This document shows positions 7,702 through 17,266 of a stretch of DNA of 64,000 bases, piece after piece. The DNA comes from an uncultured Blautia sp. (GTDB lineage: Bacteria; Bacillota; Clostridia; Lachnospirales; Lachnospiraceae). The notes beneath the pieces were generated by a model. The model saw nothing but the letters and a program-made list of their open reading frames with translations, had not been told where the DNA came from and did no database searches. Position numbers and translations under genes: made by a program. Where the stretch lies: contig URHS01000001.1 of NCBI GenBank assembly GCA_900547685.1, positions 28,646 to 92,645 on the forward strand, read 5' to 3'. How positions within the stretch are numbered: the stretch's first letter is position 1; each line of letters begins with the position of its first letter.

Positions 7702-9207
7702 CTAATTATAATAAAAAGCATTAAAGACCTGATGTGCTACCGGAACCGCCACTTTACTTCCCGTTCCTGCGCCTTCTGCAATTACCGCAATAGCCAGATC
7801 CGGATCCTCTACATTGGAAAATCCAATAAACCAAGAATGTGTCTTTATTTTCCCATCACTGCCCGTATATTCTGCAGAACCTGTTTTCCCTGCCGCAGAA
7901 TAACTTTCTCCTGAAAGTTTTGTTGCTGTACCACTTTTTACCACTTCTGCCATCAATGTTTTCAATACTCCGGCTTCTTCAGCAGTCATAAGTTCTTTAT
8001 AAACCGATGGTTTTGTTTTTTCTACTGTTTGTCCGCTTACAGTTTCTATCTTTTCTACATAATAAGGCTTCATAAGCTTTCCGTTATTGGCAATGGCACT
8101 GGTAATCATAGCCGCATGCATAGGGGACATCAATGTATTACCCTGTCCAATAGCAGTCTGCATAAGCAGTGGATTTCCGGGTGCATTTCCCAAGTCAAAT
8201 TTACTCTTATTATACTCCAAAGGAATGGGAAGCTTGCAGTTAAACAGCAGACTCTCTGCTGTCTTTTGCAGATTCTCTGCTCCTAAATCCAGTCCAATCT
8301 GTGTAAATGCCGTATTACATGATTTTGCAAATGCCTTGGTAAAATCTTCTGAGCCATGAACCTCTCCTCCAAAACAAGGAATCTTATGTTCATCTACAGT
8401 GATACTTCCTTCGCAATTATAAGAAAATCCATCAATAGTTCCATGTTCACGCAAATATGCCAAAGCATCCACGACTTTAAAAATAGAACCCGGCGGATAT
8501 GCTCCTTGAGTAGCTCTGTTTAAAAGGCTGCTGTTTGTTGAATCATTTACCAGAGCATCCCAATCTGCCGCTACTGTATTTGGATTAAAATCCGGTTTGC
8601 TCACAGAAACCAACACAGCGCCTGTTTTGGGATCTAATACAACTACAGCTCCATTATAAGAACCAAGGGCATTGTAAGCTACCTCCTGCAATTTTGTATT
8701 TAACGTAGTGACCACACTGTCTCCCGGATTTTTATTCTCCAGGATTTCATTCTTCACCTGTTCAATATAGTTATTATGTGAAGACATTAAAGAAAAATTA
8801 GCAAGCGCTTCTATACCATTTTTTCCATTGCAATCGTATCCTACCACATGAGCAAACTTATTTTCGTAAGGATAAACTCTCGTTTCATTTCCATCTGCAT
8901 CTGTTTCTGTATAAGCAAGTGTCTGCCCATCTGAAGATAAAATTTTTCCTCTTGTAATTCTGTCTGCCAATTGATTCTGGCGGGTATTATAAGGACTGCT
9001 GATAACAGCTTCTCTCTCCACCACATTAAAATATACCATATATCCAATCAAAGATATAAAAATAGCTACAAAGAAATAGCTGATAATCGTATACTCTTTA
9101 TTTTTAGAACGTCTTCTTTTTTTGCGCTTTTTCTTCATCATTTCCTCTTCTCTTTGAAGCTTTTTTGCGCTTTTCTTATTTTTATCTTTCAATTTCCTCG
9201 TCCTCAT
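7702..9207 (-). CDS. Class B penicillin-binding protein (PbpA/FtsI type)
   Basis: A 501-residue peptidoglycan transpeptidase acting outside the membrane. A very basic N-terminus (residues 1-38) is followed by one membrane anchor (about 40-62), a dimerisation/pedestal region, and the transpeptidase domain with all three motifs: S241-I-F-K244, S296-C-N298 and K441-T-G443. This short form resembles PbpA/PBP2-like proteins paired with a RodA/FtsW polymerase, which is the gene just upstream here; the two overlap by 26 nt. The first ATG (9207) is used; a start at the Met-Met pair 22 codons later, next to AAGAGGAA, is also possible. Confidence 0.93.
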   Translation of the reverse strand: MRTRKLKDKNKKSAKKLQREEEMMKKKRKKRRRSKNKEYTIISYFFVAIFISLIGYMVYFNVVEREAVISSPYNTRQNQLADRITRGKILSSDGQTLAYTETDADGNETRVYPYENKFAHVVGYDCNGKNGIEALANFSLMSSHNNYIEQVKNEILENKNPGDSVVTTLNTKLQEVAYNALGSYNGAVVVLDPKTGAVLVSVSKPDFNPNTVAADWDALVNDSTNSSLLNRATQGAYPPGSIFKVVDALAYLREHGTIDGFSYNCEGSITVDEHKIPCFGGEVHGSEDFTKAFAKSCNTAFTQIGLDLGAENLQKTAESLLFNCKLPIPLEYNKSKFDLGNAPGNPLLMQTAIGQGNTLMSPMHAAMITSAIANNGKLMKPYYVEKIETVSGQTVEKTKPSVYKELMTAEEAGVLKTLMAEVVKSGTATKLSGESYSAAGKTGSAEYTGSDGKIKTHSWFIGFSNVEDPDLAIAVIAEGAGTGSKVAVPVAHQVFNAFYYN

Positions 9208-10504
9208 CTTCTCTTAAAATATACAATCCCTGAATAATTGCCAGCATAATAATGGTGCTTAATACAGAACTGCCTCCATAACTGACTAAAGGCAGTGTAA
9301 TTCCTGTCATAGGAATAAATTTACTTACACCGCCAATTGTAAGAAATACCTGGAAAGCATATTCCGTTCCCAGTCCCAAAGCAATCAGTTTATAAAATCT
9401 CTTTTTAATCCGCAGAGAAATATTAACAACTAAAAGAAACATACTCATACAGATTAAAATTAAACAAATTGCAAATAATCCTCCCAGTTCTTCACAAATT
9501 GCCGCAAACATATAATCCTGTTTTACAAATGGTATCATTTCCGGTGAACCCTGGCAAAGTCCCATGCCAAACCAACCGCCTGCACCAATAGCAAACAAAC
9601 CCTGTACAATCTGAAATCCTGCTCCTTCATAAACACTAAACGGAGCCTTCCATGCTACTACCCTATTTCTTACATGAGAGAAAAGGAAATACGCAATAAC
9701 CGCCGCTACACATCCACTTCCCAGACCGGCAAAGAGATAAAAAGGCTTTTTGGTAGCCACATAAAGCATAACGACATAAGTAATAAAAAATACAACTGCA
9801 CTTCCCAGGTCTCTGGAAAGTACCAAAGTCAACACGAAAACTGCAGCAATGGCTGTTGTAATTACATGGTCTTTAAAAGTAGCACTTTTCCGATATAAAC
9901 GGCTTGCTACAAAAAATACAAAAATAATCTTTACAAACTCTGATGGCTGAAACACAAAAAAGCCAAGATCAATATTGATTTTTGCTCCATTGACGTTTTT
10001 ACCGAATATTAACACAATCAACAAAAGTCCCAATCCCAGAGCAGCATAAAACCATGTCCAACTTTTCAGAAAATACATTTTTTTAATCATAATCGGTATA
10101 ATCATAGCGATTATAGTAGCAACTGCCACAATGGCAAACTGTCGGATGGCAGAATCCGGCGAAAGTCTGGAAAGCATAATAAATCCAATAGACAATAGCA
10201 TACACATGTGATTCAAAAGCAGGATAGATGCCTTTTTATAAAAAAGGCGATACAAGACCTGCACAATAATCAAATATAGCAGCAATGCGCCAAAAAGATA
10301 AATAATCTCCACCTTTTCCGTTTTCAGAAAGATAACCAGAAAAGCGGTGAAATCTAAAAATATAATCAGCAAAAGCTGCTTTCTTAAAATATAACGTTTG
10401 TCATAATCATCTTCATACTTAAATACTGTAAAACTTTCAAAAGTATAAAGTACGATAAGAATTAATAAAAGATATTTTGAAAGTTCAATAATTAAATTTA
10501 ACAC
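9182..10504 (-). CDS. FtsW/RodA/SpoVE-family peptidoglycan polymerase
   Basis: A 440-residue polytopic SEDS protein that polymerises glycan strands from lipid II and works with a class B PBP. About ten membrane segments are visible; family landmarks include GLGLLLIVLIFGKNVNGAKINIDLGFFVFQPSE region, LSRDLGSAVVFF, and the C-terminal GVSKFIPMTGITLPLVSYGGSS. The start is GTG with TAGGAGA 6 nt upstream. It overlaps the downstream PBP gene and follows the U32 gene by 8 nt. Sequence alone does not say whether it serves division, elongation or sporulation. Confidence 0.93.
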   Translation of the reverse strand: MLNLIIELSKYLLLILIVLYTFESFTVFKYEDDYDKRYILRKQLLLIIFLDFTAFLVIFLKTEKVEIIYLFGALLLYLIIVQVLYRLFYKKASILLLNHMCMLLSIGFIMLSRLSPDSAIRQFAIVAVATIIAMIIPIMIKKMYFLKSWTWFYAALGLGLLLIVLIFGKNVNGAKINIDLGFFVFQPSEFVKIIFVFFVASRLYRKSATFKDHVITTAIAAVFVLTLVLSRDLGSAVVFFITYVVMLYVATKKPFYLFAGLGSGCVAAVIAYFLFSHVRNRVVAWKAPFSVYEGAGFQIVQGLFAIGAGGWFGMGLCQGSPEMIPFVKQDYMFAAICEELGGLFAICLILICMSMFLLVVNISLRIKKRFYKLIALGLGTEYAFQVFLTIGGVSKFIPMTGITLPLVSYGGSSVLSTIIMLAIIQGLYILREDEDEEIER

Positions 10505-10512
10505 TTGTTCTC

Positions 10513-12729
10513 CTACTCTACCCCTCTTTTAAAATGTCCTTTTGTAAATTCCGGCATTTCTTTTGGGTTTTTCTTTTTCACATTCTTATTTTTCAGTCCG
10601 TATGCCCCAACAAAAACATCCAACAGATTTTTCACTTCTTCTTTTGTTTCACAAGTAAAATTCAGTCTTAAAGACTCAAATCCTTCTTCTAAAATCTGCT
10701 GTGCCTCCTCTAAAAGCCCTGTAGGAACACTGTTGTAAATTACACTATAACAAAAATCACAAAAAGTTTTTGTCGGAAAATATTTTCCATAACGGTCTTT
10801 TACTTTCACAAAACTACTTTTTTTGTCGCATTTTCCGCAAGTCTTCTTAATACACTGAGCTGATATCATCATAGGATAATGTCCATATATAATCATCTCG
10901 CTTTTCCCATTATCCCTTGCATGAATTTCCTTTCCATTAAGTTCCAGAGGCACCGTAGTACACATAACCCCCCACTCATCCAGCATGTTCTTTGCATGAT
11001 TATTAAACGTATATACAGAATAATCCGTAATAATCTTCTCTTGAAGACCAAGTTTTGATAAATAACCCAGTTCTTCCAGATTTCTTACCAGAAATCCTTC
11101 GCATTGCTCTGCCATTTTCAAAAAGTCCTGTGTCATATCAATAAACTGCCCATCTCTTAACATATAAGGCAATGCCAGATAAAATTCTTTTCCCTGTTTA
11201 TGAACCTGACACATTGTTTCAAAAGCTTCTTTCCATAATTGCTTTTTATTAAACATGGAAATATGACAATACACTCCTTGAATTTCTTTTTCTTCCAATA
11301 CAGCTTCCAACTGTTCACTTGTCTCCACAGAAGCATAAAAAACTGGTTTTTTTTCTATTATTGCACTGGCTTTTTCACCGTTGCTCTGCGTTTTTTCAGG
11401 TAAATTTCTGCGATATTTTTTCAAAACTTCTTTTTGAAGTTCTTCCAGTCCTTTTCTTCTAAGCTCGTTAATACTCTGCATAGGAAGAAATCCGGCTTCG
11501 TCTGTCATAATTTCCAAAGTATCAAATACAAACGGCGTTTGCCCCGTCTTTCTCATCTGCTTATCCACTCTATCCGCTGACAAAGGCTGTTTCATGGCTT
11601 CCTCTACAGTTTCTCCCATAACCTGAACATGAACATCTTGAAAATCTAAATCCAGTATAGCAGGAGAATTGGCAAAAAGGATAAAATTCCCATTAATTTT
11701 TTCTTGTTTTTTTATATCTAAATATTCCTTCTTCAACTGTTCAAAAAGAGCTTCATTTCTTTTTCCTGCAATTTTCTGTTTTTTATTCTGTTCTTTCTGA
11801 TTTACTACAGCCATCATTTCTCTTCCATTATGAGAATGATAGTAACCCTGATTAAATCCATCTCTCTGGTATAAATCAAGGAGCATCTGCCTGTCTTCTG
11901 ACGCAACCTTATAATTCTTCGGATTTTTCTCATACAAATCCAAATACTTTCTATAAATGGAAGTTACTCCTGCTGCATATTCCGGACGTTTCATCCGCCC
12001 CTCTATCTTCAAGGAATAGACACCTGCCTGTAAAATTTCCGGAAGAATATCAATGGTACACATATCTTTTGGACTTAACAGATAGGATTGATCTTCTCTG
12101 CTAATCTGCTGCTTGTCTTTATAAGCTGTATACGGCAATCGACATGGTTGGGCGCACCTGCCTCTGTTGCCGCTTCTGCCTCCCAACATACTGCTGAACA
12201 AACACATACCGGAATAGCAATAGCAAAGTGCCCCATGAACAAAACTTTCGATTTCCATTCCTGTTTTCTGATAAATTTCATGAATTTCTTTTAAAGACAA
12301 TTCTCTGGCCGTCACAATTCTGGACACTCCTGCTTTCTTTAAAAGCTCGGCTCCATTTACTCCGGTCACCGCCATCTGTGTACTGGCATGTATGGGAAGG
12401 TTTGGAAATTCTTTTTTCAAAAAAGAAAATACCCCCAAGTCCTGTACAATCACTGCATCAATTCCCTGCTGATAATATGGTGCCAGAAAATCATAGAGCT
12501 GTCCATAAAGCTCTGTATTCTTTAAAAGGGTATTTACTGTCAAATAAATTTGTTTTCCATGTATATGGGCATAATCAATTGCCTCTAACATTTCATCCTG
12601 CTGCGGATTATTGGCGTATGCTCTGGCACCAAACATACTTCCTCCAATATAAACAGCATCTGCGCCTGCTTTTACAACTGCCTGCAGACCTTCGTAAGAA
12701 CCTGCCGGTGCCAATAATTCTGCTTTCAT
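10513..12729 (-). CDS. U32-family protein, RlhA/collagenase-like
   Basis: A 738-residue U32 protein. The N-terminal barrel has the signature ESFVHGALCYCYSGMCLFSS and the Cys-rich motif GNRGRCAQPCRLPY; a middle DUF3656 domain spans about 370-460; and a further region carries CIKKTCGKCDKK and FCDFC, probably metal or Fe-S ligands. Some U32 proteins act in hydroxylation of 23S rRNA (RlhA) or of tRNA rather than as peptidases, so rRNA/tRNA modification is the better guess. AAAGGATA precedes the ATG. It lies between zapA and the FtsW/RodA gene. Confidence 0.88.
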   Translation of the reverse strand: MKAELLAPAGSYEGLQAVVKAGADAVYIGGSMFGARAYANNPQQDEMLEAIDYAHIHGKQIYLTVNTLLKNTELYGQLYDFLAPYYQQGIDAVIVQDLGVFSFLKKEFPNLPIHASTQMAVTGVNGAELLKKAGVSRIVTARELSLKEIHEIYQKTGMEIESFVHGALCYCYSGMCLFSSMLGGRSGNRGRCAQPCRLPYTAYKDKQQISREDQSYLLSPKDMCTIDILPEILQAGVYSLKIEGRMKRPEYAAGVTSIYRKYLDLYEKNPKNYKVASEDRQMLLDLYQRDGFNQGYYHSHNGREMMAVVNQKEQNKKQKIAGKRNEALFEQLKKEYLDIKKQEKINGNFILFANSPAILDLDFQDVHVQVMGETVEEAMKQPLSADRVDKQMRKTGQTPFVFDTLEIMTDEAGFLPMQSINELRRKGLEELQKEVLKKYRRNLPEKTQSNGEKASAIIEKKPVFYASVETSEQLEAVLEEKEIQGVYCHISMFNKKQLWKEAFETMCQVHKQGKEFYLALPYMLRDGQFIDMTQDFLKMAEQCEGFLVRNLEELGYLSKLGLQEKIITDYSVYTFNNHAKNMLDEWGVMCTTVPLELNGKEIHARDNGKSEMIIYGHYPMMISAQCIKKTCGKCDKKSSFVKVKDRYGKYFPTKTFCDFCYSVIYNSVPTGLLEEAQQILEEGFESLRLNFTCETKEEVKNLLDVFVGAYGLKNKNVKKKNPKEMPEFTKGHFKRGVE

Positions 12730-12751
12730 GATTCAAATATCCTTTCTTTTT

Positions 12752-12806
12752 CAAATAATAGAAATGGGGTAAACAACAACTGCCCACCCCATCACTCTTT
12801 TCTATA
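12752..12806 (-). terminator. Hairpin between zapA and the U32 gene (possible attenuator)
   Basis: ATGGGGT pairs with ACCCCAT, and flanking ATAGAAA and TTTCTAT extend the stem. The following run is TTTCTATTATTTG, a poor U tract, so this may only partly stop transcription from zapA into the U32 gene. Confidence 0.4.
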
Positions 12807-13205
12807 TTATTTTAAAAGCTCATCCAGTTCTTTCTCCAGCTCTGCTGCCTTTTGCTGCAGTTCCTGTATTCTTTCCTGAGCCTTTTCTTTTGCCTCATCC
12901 AGCTCTACCTGTTTATTAATCAAGTCATGTTTTAAATCATACATTTCCCTGTCTTTGGCTTCTAATTCTTCTTCAAACATTTCTGCCTGTCTCTTTGCTT
13001 TAAAATAGTCATCTGCAATATTTAAACTGAGCAGAGTATGTCTTGTCTCCTGTGACTGTCTGTTATATCCCGGAAGCTGTCCTAACTCAGTCAGCTTGCC
13101 ATTCATATAATTTGCAACCTTTTGCAGGTATTCTTCACTTTCATATCCGCTTAAAGTGATGATTTTTCCTCCAATCAGCACCTGGGTTGTATTCTTAACT
13201 GCCAT
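12807..13205 (-). CDS. zapA: Cell division protein ZapA
   Basis: A 132-residue ZapA, which binds FtsZ and bundles protofilaments at the division ring. The N-terminal globular part (VLIGGKIITLSGYESEEYLQKVANYMN) is the ZapA fold; from about residue 55 on the protein is one long charged coiled coil ending DELLK. It is longer than enterobacterial ZapA because of the coiled coil, as usual in Clostridia. It has its own promoter and lies 68 nt after ruvB. Confidence 0.92.
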   Translation of the reverse strand: MAVKNTTQVLIGGKIITLSGYESEEYLQKVANYMNGKLTELGQLPGYNRQSQETRHTLLSLNIADDYFKAKRQAEMFEEELEAKDREMYDLKHDLINKQVELDEAKEKAQERIQELQQKAAELEKELDELLK

Positions 13206-13242
13206 CTAATCCTCCCGCCTTTTCTTACGTTCCTTATTGTCT

Positions 13243-13270
13243 ATTATAATCGAATTTCCAAGAAAAACAA
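13243..13270 (-). promoter_or_regulatory. Promoter of zapA
   Basis: TTGTTT, 16 nt, TATAAT on the minus strand, starting right behind the ruvB stop codon. Confidence 0.55.
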
Positions 13271-13273
13271 CCA

Positions 13274-14263
13274 TTATTTTATCCCCAGATGATGATAAGT
13301 CAACTCTGTCACCATTCTTCCCCGTGGAGTTCGAAGCAAAAAGCCGTTTTTAATCAAGTATGGCTCATATACATCTTCAATCGTTCCTGCATCCTCTCCG
13401 ATAGCAGCGGACAAGGTATCCAGTCCTACCGGCCCCCCTGAGAATCGCTCAATAATCGTAGTAAGTAAAAGCCTGTCTGTCTGATCCAGACCATAACGAT
13501 CTACTTCTAAAAGATCCATAGCGAAATCAGCCACCTCTTTTGTAATTTTTCCATCATACTTTACCTGTGCAAAATCTCTTACTCTTTTTAGTAAACGATT
13601 GGCAAGTCGTGGTGTTCCCCTGGATCGCTTTGCCATTTCCAAAGCTCCTGCATGGTCGATTTCTACGCCTAAAACCTTGGCAGAGCGAATAATAATGGTC
13701 TGCAATTCCTCCTCTGTATAAAATTCCAGATGATGTACCACTCCAAATCGATCACGCAAAGGAGCGGTTAAAAGACCGGCTCTTGTTGTAGCTCCTACCA
13801 AAGTGAATTTTGGCAAATCTAATCGAATAGAACGGGCAGTTGCACCTTTTCCAATCATAATATCAATAGCATAGTCTTCCATAGCAGGATAGAGTACTTC
13901 TTCTACCTGTCTGTTAAGTCGATGAATTTCATCTACAAACAAGACATCATTTTCCTGCAGATTATTTAAAATCGCTGCCATCTCTCCCGGTTTTTCAATG
14001 GCCGGACCACTGGTCACTTTTATATGTACCCCCAACTCATTGGCAATAATCCCTGCCAATGTTGTTTTTCCAAGTCCCGGAGGACCATAAAACAGCACAT
14101 GGTCTAAAGCATCTCCTCTTTGTTTTGCAGCCTCAATATAAATCTTCAGATTTTTCTTTGCTTTTTCCTGTCCAATATAATCATTCAGAAGCTGTGGTCT
14201 TAAATTTCCTTCTGTACGAAGGTCTTCTTCCATAACATCTGTAGTAATAATTCTTTTTTCCAT
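13274..14263 (-). CDS. ruvB: Holliday junction branch-migration ATPase RuvB
   Basis: A 329-residue AAA+ motor that drives branch migration with RuvA. Walker [13 protein letters not shown], Walker [10 protein letters not shown], sensor 1 GATTRAGLL and the arginine-finger region [18 protein letters not shown] are all present. The C-terminal winged helix ends with [19 protein letters not shown]. It follows ruvA by 16 nt. Confidence 0.98.
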   Translation of the reverse strand: MEKRIITTDVMEEDLRTEGNLRPQLLNDYIGQEKAKKNLKIYIEAAKQRGDALDHVLFYGPPGLGKTTLAGIIANELGVHIKVTSGPAIEKPGEMAAILNNLQENDVLFVDEIHRLNRQVEEVLYPAMEDYAIDIMIGKGATARSIRLDLPKFTLVGATTRAGLLTAPLRDRFGVVHHLEFYTEEELQTIIIRSAKVLGVEIDHAGALEMAKRSRGTPRLANRLLKRVRDFAQVKYDGKITKEVADFAMDLLEVDRYGLDQTDRLLLTTIIERFSGGPVGLDTLSAAIGEDAGTIEDVYEPYLIKNGFLLRTPRGRMVTELTYHHLGIK

Positions 14264-14279
14264 GATTTTTCCTCTTTAT

Positions 14280-14891
14280 TTAAAACATGTTTTTTAATGC
14301 CTGTTTTAATAAATCCTCCACGTTCATACTTTCTGTAATTTCCGTGTGTTTTACTGCACGAAGGGCATCTGCAGCAGAATATCCCAGAGCAGTTAACGCT
14401 TCCACTGCTTCTTTCTTTATATCAGAAACATCAGCCAAACTTCCTGCATTTTCTTGTATGTGCTCTGATTTTAATTCAAATGCTTCCTGAAGACTCATCT
14501 TATCCTTTAATTCTAAAATCAATTTCTGAGCTGTCTTTTTCCCGATACCGGGAGCTTTTGATAAGGTTTTTACATCGTCTGCCAAAACCGCAAATCTCAG
14601 CTCATCTGCAGACAGTCCTGACAAAACACCCAGCGCTGCTTTCGGTCCTATACCGTTTACTCCCAACAGTAGTTTAAAAACATTCAAATCATCTTTTGTT
14701 AAAAAACCATATAGCTGCATAGCGTCTTCTCTAACGTTTAAATAAGTGTAAATCTTCGCCTCATCACCCACATGTAAAATTGCATCTACACCTGCCATAG
14801 GCATAAAAAGATTATATCCTATATTTCCTGCTTCTAAAATCACTCTGTCTTCTAAAACTTCAACAATCTCACCTTTTAAATACGCTATCAT
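14280..14891 (-). CDS. ruvA: Holliday junction-binding protein RuvA
   Basis: A 203-residue RuvA that binds the four-way junction and loads RuvB. The N-terminal OB fold (MIAYLKGEIVEVLEDRVILEAGNIGYNL region), two helix-hairpin-helix motifs (LLGVNGIGPKAAL and LSKAPGIGKKTAQKLILELKDK) and the C-terminal three-helix domain (EALTALGYSAADALRAVK) are visible. Its start overlaps the end of the Gx transporter gene by 23 nt, so ruvAB appear to be transcribed from the NusG/Gx-transporter promoter. Confidence 0.98.
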   Translation of the reverse strand: MIAYLKGEIVEVLEDRVILEAGNIGYNLFMPMAGVDAILHVGDEAKIYTYLNVREDAMQLYGFLTKDDLNVFKLLLGVNGIGPKAALGVLSGLSADELRFAVLADDVKTLSKAPGIGKKTAQKLILELKDKMSLQEAFELKSEHIQENAGSLADVSDIKKEAVEALTALGYSAADALRAVKHTEITESMNVEDLLKQALKNMF

Positions 14892-15378
14892 TTCCTATCC
14901 TTCCCGGTATTCTCTTATAAATTTCCGAAGATACAATTCCAATTAAAAGTCCGGTTACTGTTCCTGCACAAAGCAATATCGGAAAATAGAAAAAAACACT
15001 TCCACTTTCTACTACCAGTGCTGCTATTATTAACTGCCCTATATTATGTGTCACGCCTCCAATTACACTTACACCAGCCATAGATAAACCTTTTATCTTC
15101 TTTGCCAGAGTCATACAAAGCAGGCTCAAAAAAGCGCCTGCCAGACTATATACAATAGAAAACAGATTCCCAAACATAAATCCAATGCACACAATCCTGA
15201 TGCAGGAAACAAGCGCTGCCTCTTTATAAGTAAAACTATATAAAAGAAACACCGTCACTAAATTCGTAATTCCAAGCTTTACTCCCGGTGCAAAAGGAAA
15301 CACAGGAAGCAGCATTTCCACATATCCCAAGATAATTGCCAATGCACAAAGCAACCCAATATACGCTGTTTTTTTCAT
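14869..15378 (-). CDS. Gx transporter family membrane protein (heptaprenyl diphosphate synthase component I family)
   Basis: A 169-residue membrane protein with about five hydrophobic segments. The motifs PGVKLGITNLVTVFLLY and SVIGGVTHNIGQLIIAAL are typical of the Hpre_diP_synt_I / Gx transporter family, which resembles small ECF S-components. Despite the older name there is no evidence for prenyl synthesis; genes of this family commonly sit with a NusG-domain-II gene beside rnf loci, as here, so a flavin or cofactor role is a guess only. Confidence 0.82.
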   Translation of the reverse strand: MKKTAYIGLLCALAIILGYVEMLLPVFPFAPGVKLGITNLVTVFLLYSFTYKEAALVSCIRIVCIGFMFGNLFSIVYSLAGAFLSLLCMTLAKKIKGLSMAGVSVIGGVTHNIGQLIIAALVVESGSVFFYFPILLCAGTVTGLLIGIVSSEIYKRIPGRIGNDSVFKR

Positions 15379-15392
15379 TCAAATCCTCGTTT

Positions 15393-15767
15393 CTATTTCA
15401 CTATACTGTCAATGCTCTCTGTCTTTTTATTTTCTGCTGTAATTTCTAAAACTACTTTATTAGGCAGACAGACAATACTTTCTCCAAACTCTTTGATTTT
15501 CCCCTGCTTCACACATAAATGGTCAGGACAATCCGCTTCTGTCATAGAAACTGTTCCATCTTCTTCAATTTGACATACATTAGTATCACCGATTTTAATT
15601 TCCTGTTTATTTTTTAAAGAATACTTTCCATATATTTCTCCGTCTACGGAAATTTTAAGCATCTGCTCATTTGAAGCGGCAAATTTCTGAATTCCTTTCA
15701 ATGCAAAAAATCCAATCATTCCTATAGCTAAAAAAATACAAATTAGAAATAAATCCTTTTTTTTCAT
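15393..15767 (-). CDS. NusG domain II-containing secreted or membrane-anchored protein
   Basis: A 124-residue protein with an N-terminal membrane anchor or signal (residues 5-25) and an extracytoplasmic NusG-domain-II fold. The family motif CPDHLCVKQGKIKEFGESIVCLPNKVVLEI is seen, with two Cys that could form a disulfide or bind a ligand. Such genes commonly accompany rnf clusters and the Gx transporter family; the role is unknown. It is the first gene behind the promoter at 15801-15829. Confidence 0.85.
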   Translation of the reverse strand: MKKKDLFLICIFLAIGMIGFFALKGIQKFAASNEQMLKISVDGEIYGKYSLKNKQEIKIGDTNVCQIEEDGTVSMTEADCPDHLCVKQGKIKEFGESIVCLPNKVVLEITAENKKTESIDSIVK

Positions 15768-15800
15768 GGATTACTCTCCTACTCTTATTTTCTGTGTCCT

Positions 15801-15829
15801 ATCTTAACATAGCCAAATAAAAAATGCAA
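15801..15829 (-). promoter_or_regulatory. Promoter of the NusG-II / Gx transporter / ruvAB operon
   Basis: TTGCAT, 17 nt, TAAGAT on the minus strand. The -35 hexamer is formed by the descending arm of the rnf terminator hairpin. Confidence 0.45.
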
Positions 15830-15872
15830 ATGTATGTTCGCAAAATAAGCGATTGATACACTTGCATTTTTA
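15820..15872 (-). terminator. Terminator of the rnf operon
   Basis: TGCAAGTGTA pairs with TACATTTGCA, flanked by A and T runs, with an inner TCGC/GCGA pairing, and the minus strand continues in TTTTTTATTT. Confidence 0.75.
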
Positions 15873-15874
15873 TC

Positions 15875-16663
15875 TTATAAAATGATATTACGTGGACATG
15901 TCTCTTTGCATTTTCCGCAATTTGTACATTTTTCATAATCAATATGTGCTACATTGTCTACTACTGTAATTGCTTCACTTGGACACTCTTTAACACATTT
16001 ACGACAGCCAATACAACCGATTTCACAGGCATTCATCACTGCCTTTCCTTTTTCCTTGGAACTGCATGCCACAGCCTGCTTCTGCTGATATGGAATTAGC
16101 TCAATTAAATGTTTCGGACATTCTGCCACACATTTTCCGCATGCTTTACATTTTTCTTTATCTACCACAGCAATTCCGTTGATAATATGTATTGCATCAA
16201 AACTACACACTTTCACACAGGAGCCATAGCCAAGGCATCCATAAGAACATGCTTTTTCTCCGCCGTTTTGCATAAGCGCAGCCATTTTACAGTCTTTTAC
16301 GCCTGTATAATCATAGCTTTTTCCGGCCTTTTCACAATCACCGGCACACTTTACAAACGCTGTCATAGGAATGTTTTCTCCTGCCTCCTGTCCCATAATC
16401 GCCGCGATTTTTGCAGCTGCTGCAGCACCGCCCACCGGACAGGCATTTACAGGCGCTTCTCCTTTCGCAATAGCCGTTGCCAAGCCGTCACATCCCGGAA
16501 AACCACAACCTCCACAATTATTGCCAGGTAAAGCTTCTCTTACCTGTACTTCTCTTTCGTCTACTTCTACTGCAAATTTCTTTCCGGCAACTCCCAAAAA
16601 AATTCCGATAAAAAGTCCTACACCGCCTACCAGAGCTGCCGCAATGATAATTCCTGTTATCAT
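15875..16663 (-). CDS. rnfB: Rnf complex subunit RnfB (ferredoxin-accepting Fe-S subunit)
   Basis: A 262-residue Fe-S subunit on the cytoplasmic face of the Rnf complex, which accepts electrons from reduced ferredoxin. It has an N-terminal membrane helix (about 3-25), the four-Cys domain CGGCGFPGCDG plus CPVGG, a CSYGCLGYGSCVKVC region, and three further ferredoxin-type pairs: CKACGKCVAEC, CIGCRKCVKEC and CTNCGKCKETC near the end. It is the last gene of rnfCDGEAB, 12 nt behind rnfA, with AGGAGGTG before the ATG. Confidence 0.95.
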   Translation of the reverse strand: MITGIIIAAALVGGVGLFIGIFLGVAGKKFAVEVDEREVQVREALPGNNCGGCGFPGCDGLATAIAKGEAPVNACPVGGAAAAAKIAAIMGQEAGENIPMTAFVKCAGDCEKAGKSYDYTGVKDCKMAALMQNGGEKACSYGCLGYGSCVKVCSFDAIHIINGIAVVDKEKCKACGKCVAECPKHLIELIPYQQKQAVACSSKEKGKAVMNACEIGCIGCRKCVKECPSEAITVVDNVAHIDYEKCTNCGKCKETCPRNIIL

Positions 16664-16675
16664 AGTTCACACCTC

Positions 16676-17251
16676 CTAAATAATTCCTGAAAAGCCAAAG
16701 AAAGCAATGGCCATCAATCCGGCTGTCAAAAGCACAATTGGAAATCCTTGAAAATATTTAGGAACGTCATTATATTCCATTTTTTCACGAAGACCTGCCA
16801 TCAAAACAATAGAAATTGTAAAGCCTACTGCTGTGGCAAATCCGTTTACTGTTCCCTGCAGAACATTATAAGATTTCTGCACATTGATTACTGCCACACC
16901 TAAAACTGCACAGTTTGTAGTAATCAAAGGAAGATATACACCAAGGCTCTGATACAATGCCGGCATTGCCTTTTTCAAAAACATTTCTACAAACTGAACT
17001 AATGCTGCAATAACTAAAATAAAAACAATTGTCTGCATATATCCCATGTTCAAAGGGCTTAAAATAAACTGATAAATCAAGCTGGTAACCAGTGAAGACA
17101 GGGTAATAACAAAGATTACCGCTCCTCCCATCCCCGCTGCTGTTTCTATTTTTTTAGAAACTCCAAAGAAGGGGCAAAGACCGAGGAACTGGCTTAAAAC
17201 AACATTATTTACCACTGCTGCTCCGACAGCTATAATCAATAATTCTTTCAT
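16676..17251 (-). CDS. rnfA: Rnf complex integral membrane subunit RnfA
   Basis: A 191-residue polytopic membrane subunit. Six membrane helices and the RnfA/NqrE motifs NNVVLSQFLGLCPFFGVSKK and LGVYLPLITTNCAVLG are present. The paired Cys in the two half-membrane helices (LCP and NCA) are the ligands of the intramembrane Fe-S cluster known from this family. Confidence 0.96.
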   Translation of the reverse strand: MKELLIIAVGAAVVNNVVLSQFLGLCPFFGVSKKIETAAGMGGAVIFVITLSSLVTSLIYQFILSPLNMGYMQTIVFILVIAALVQFVEMFLKKAMPALYQSLGVYLPLITTNCAVLGVAVINVQKSYNVLQGTVNGFATAVGFTISIVLMAGLREKMEYNDVPKYFQGFPIVLLTAGLMAIAFFGFSGII

Positions 17252-17266
17252 TCCTTTTCCCTCCCC

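Noticed and set aside
12228..12731. A 167-codon plus-strand frame
   Set aside because: It is antisense to the clearly conserved U32 gene and has no ribosome site.
16109..16531. A 140-codon plus-strand frame rich in Cys, Thr and Phe
   Set aside because: It is a shadow of the Cys-rich rnfB gene on the opposite strand.
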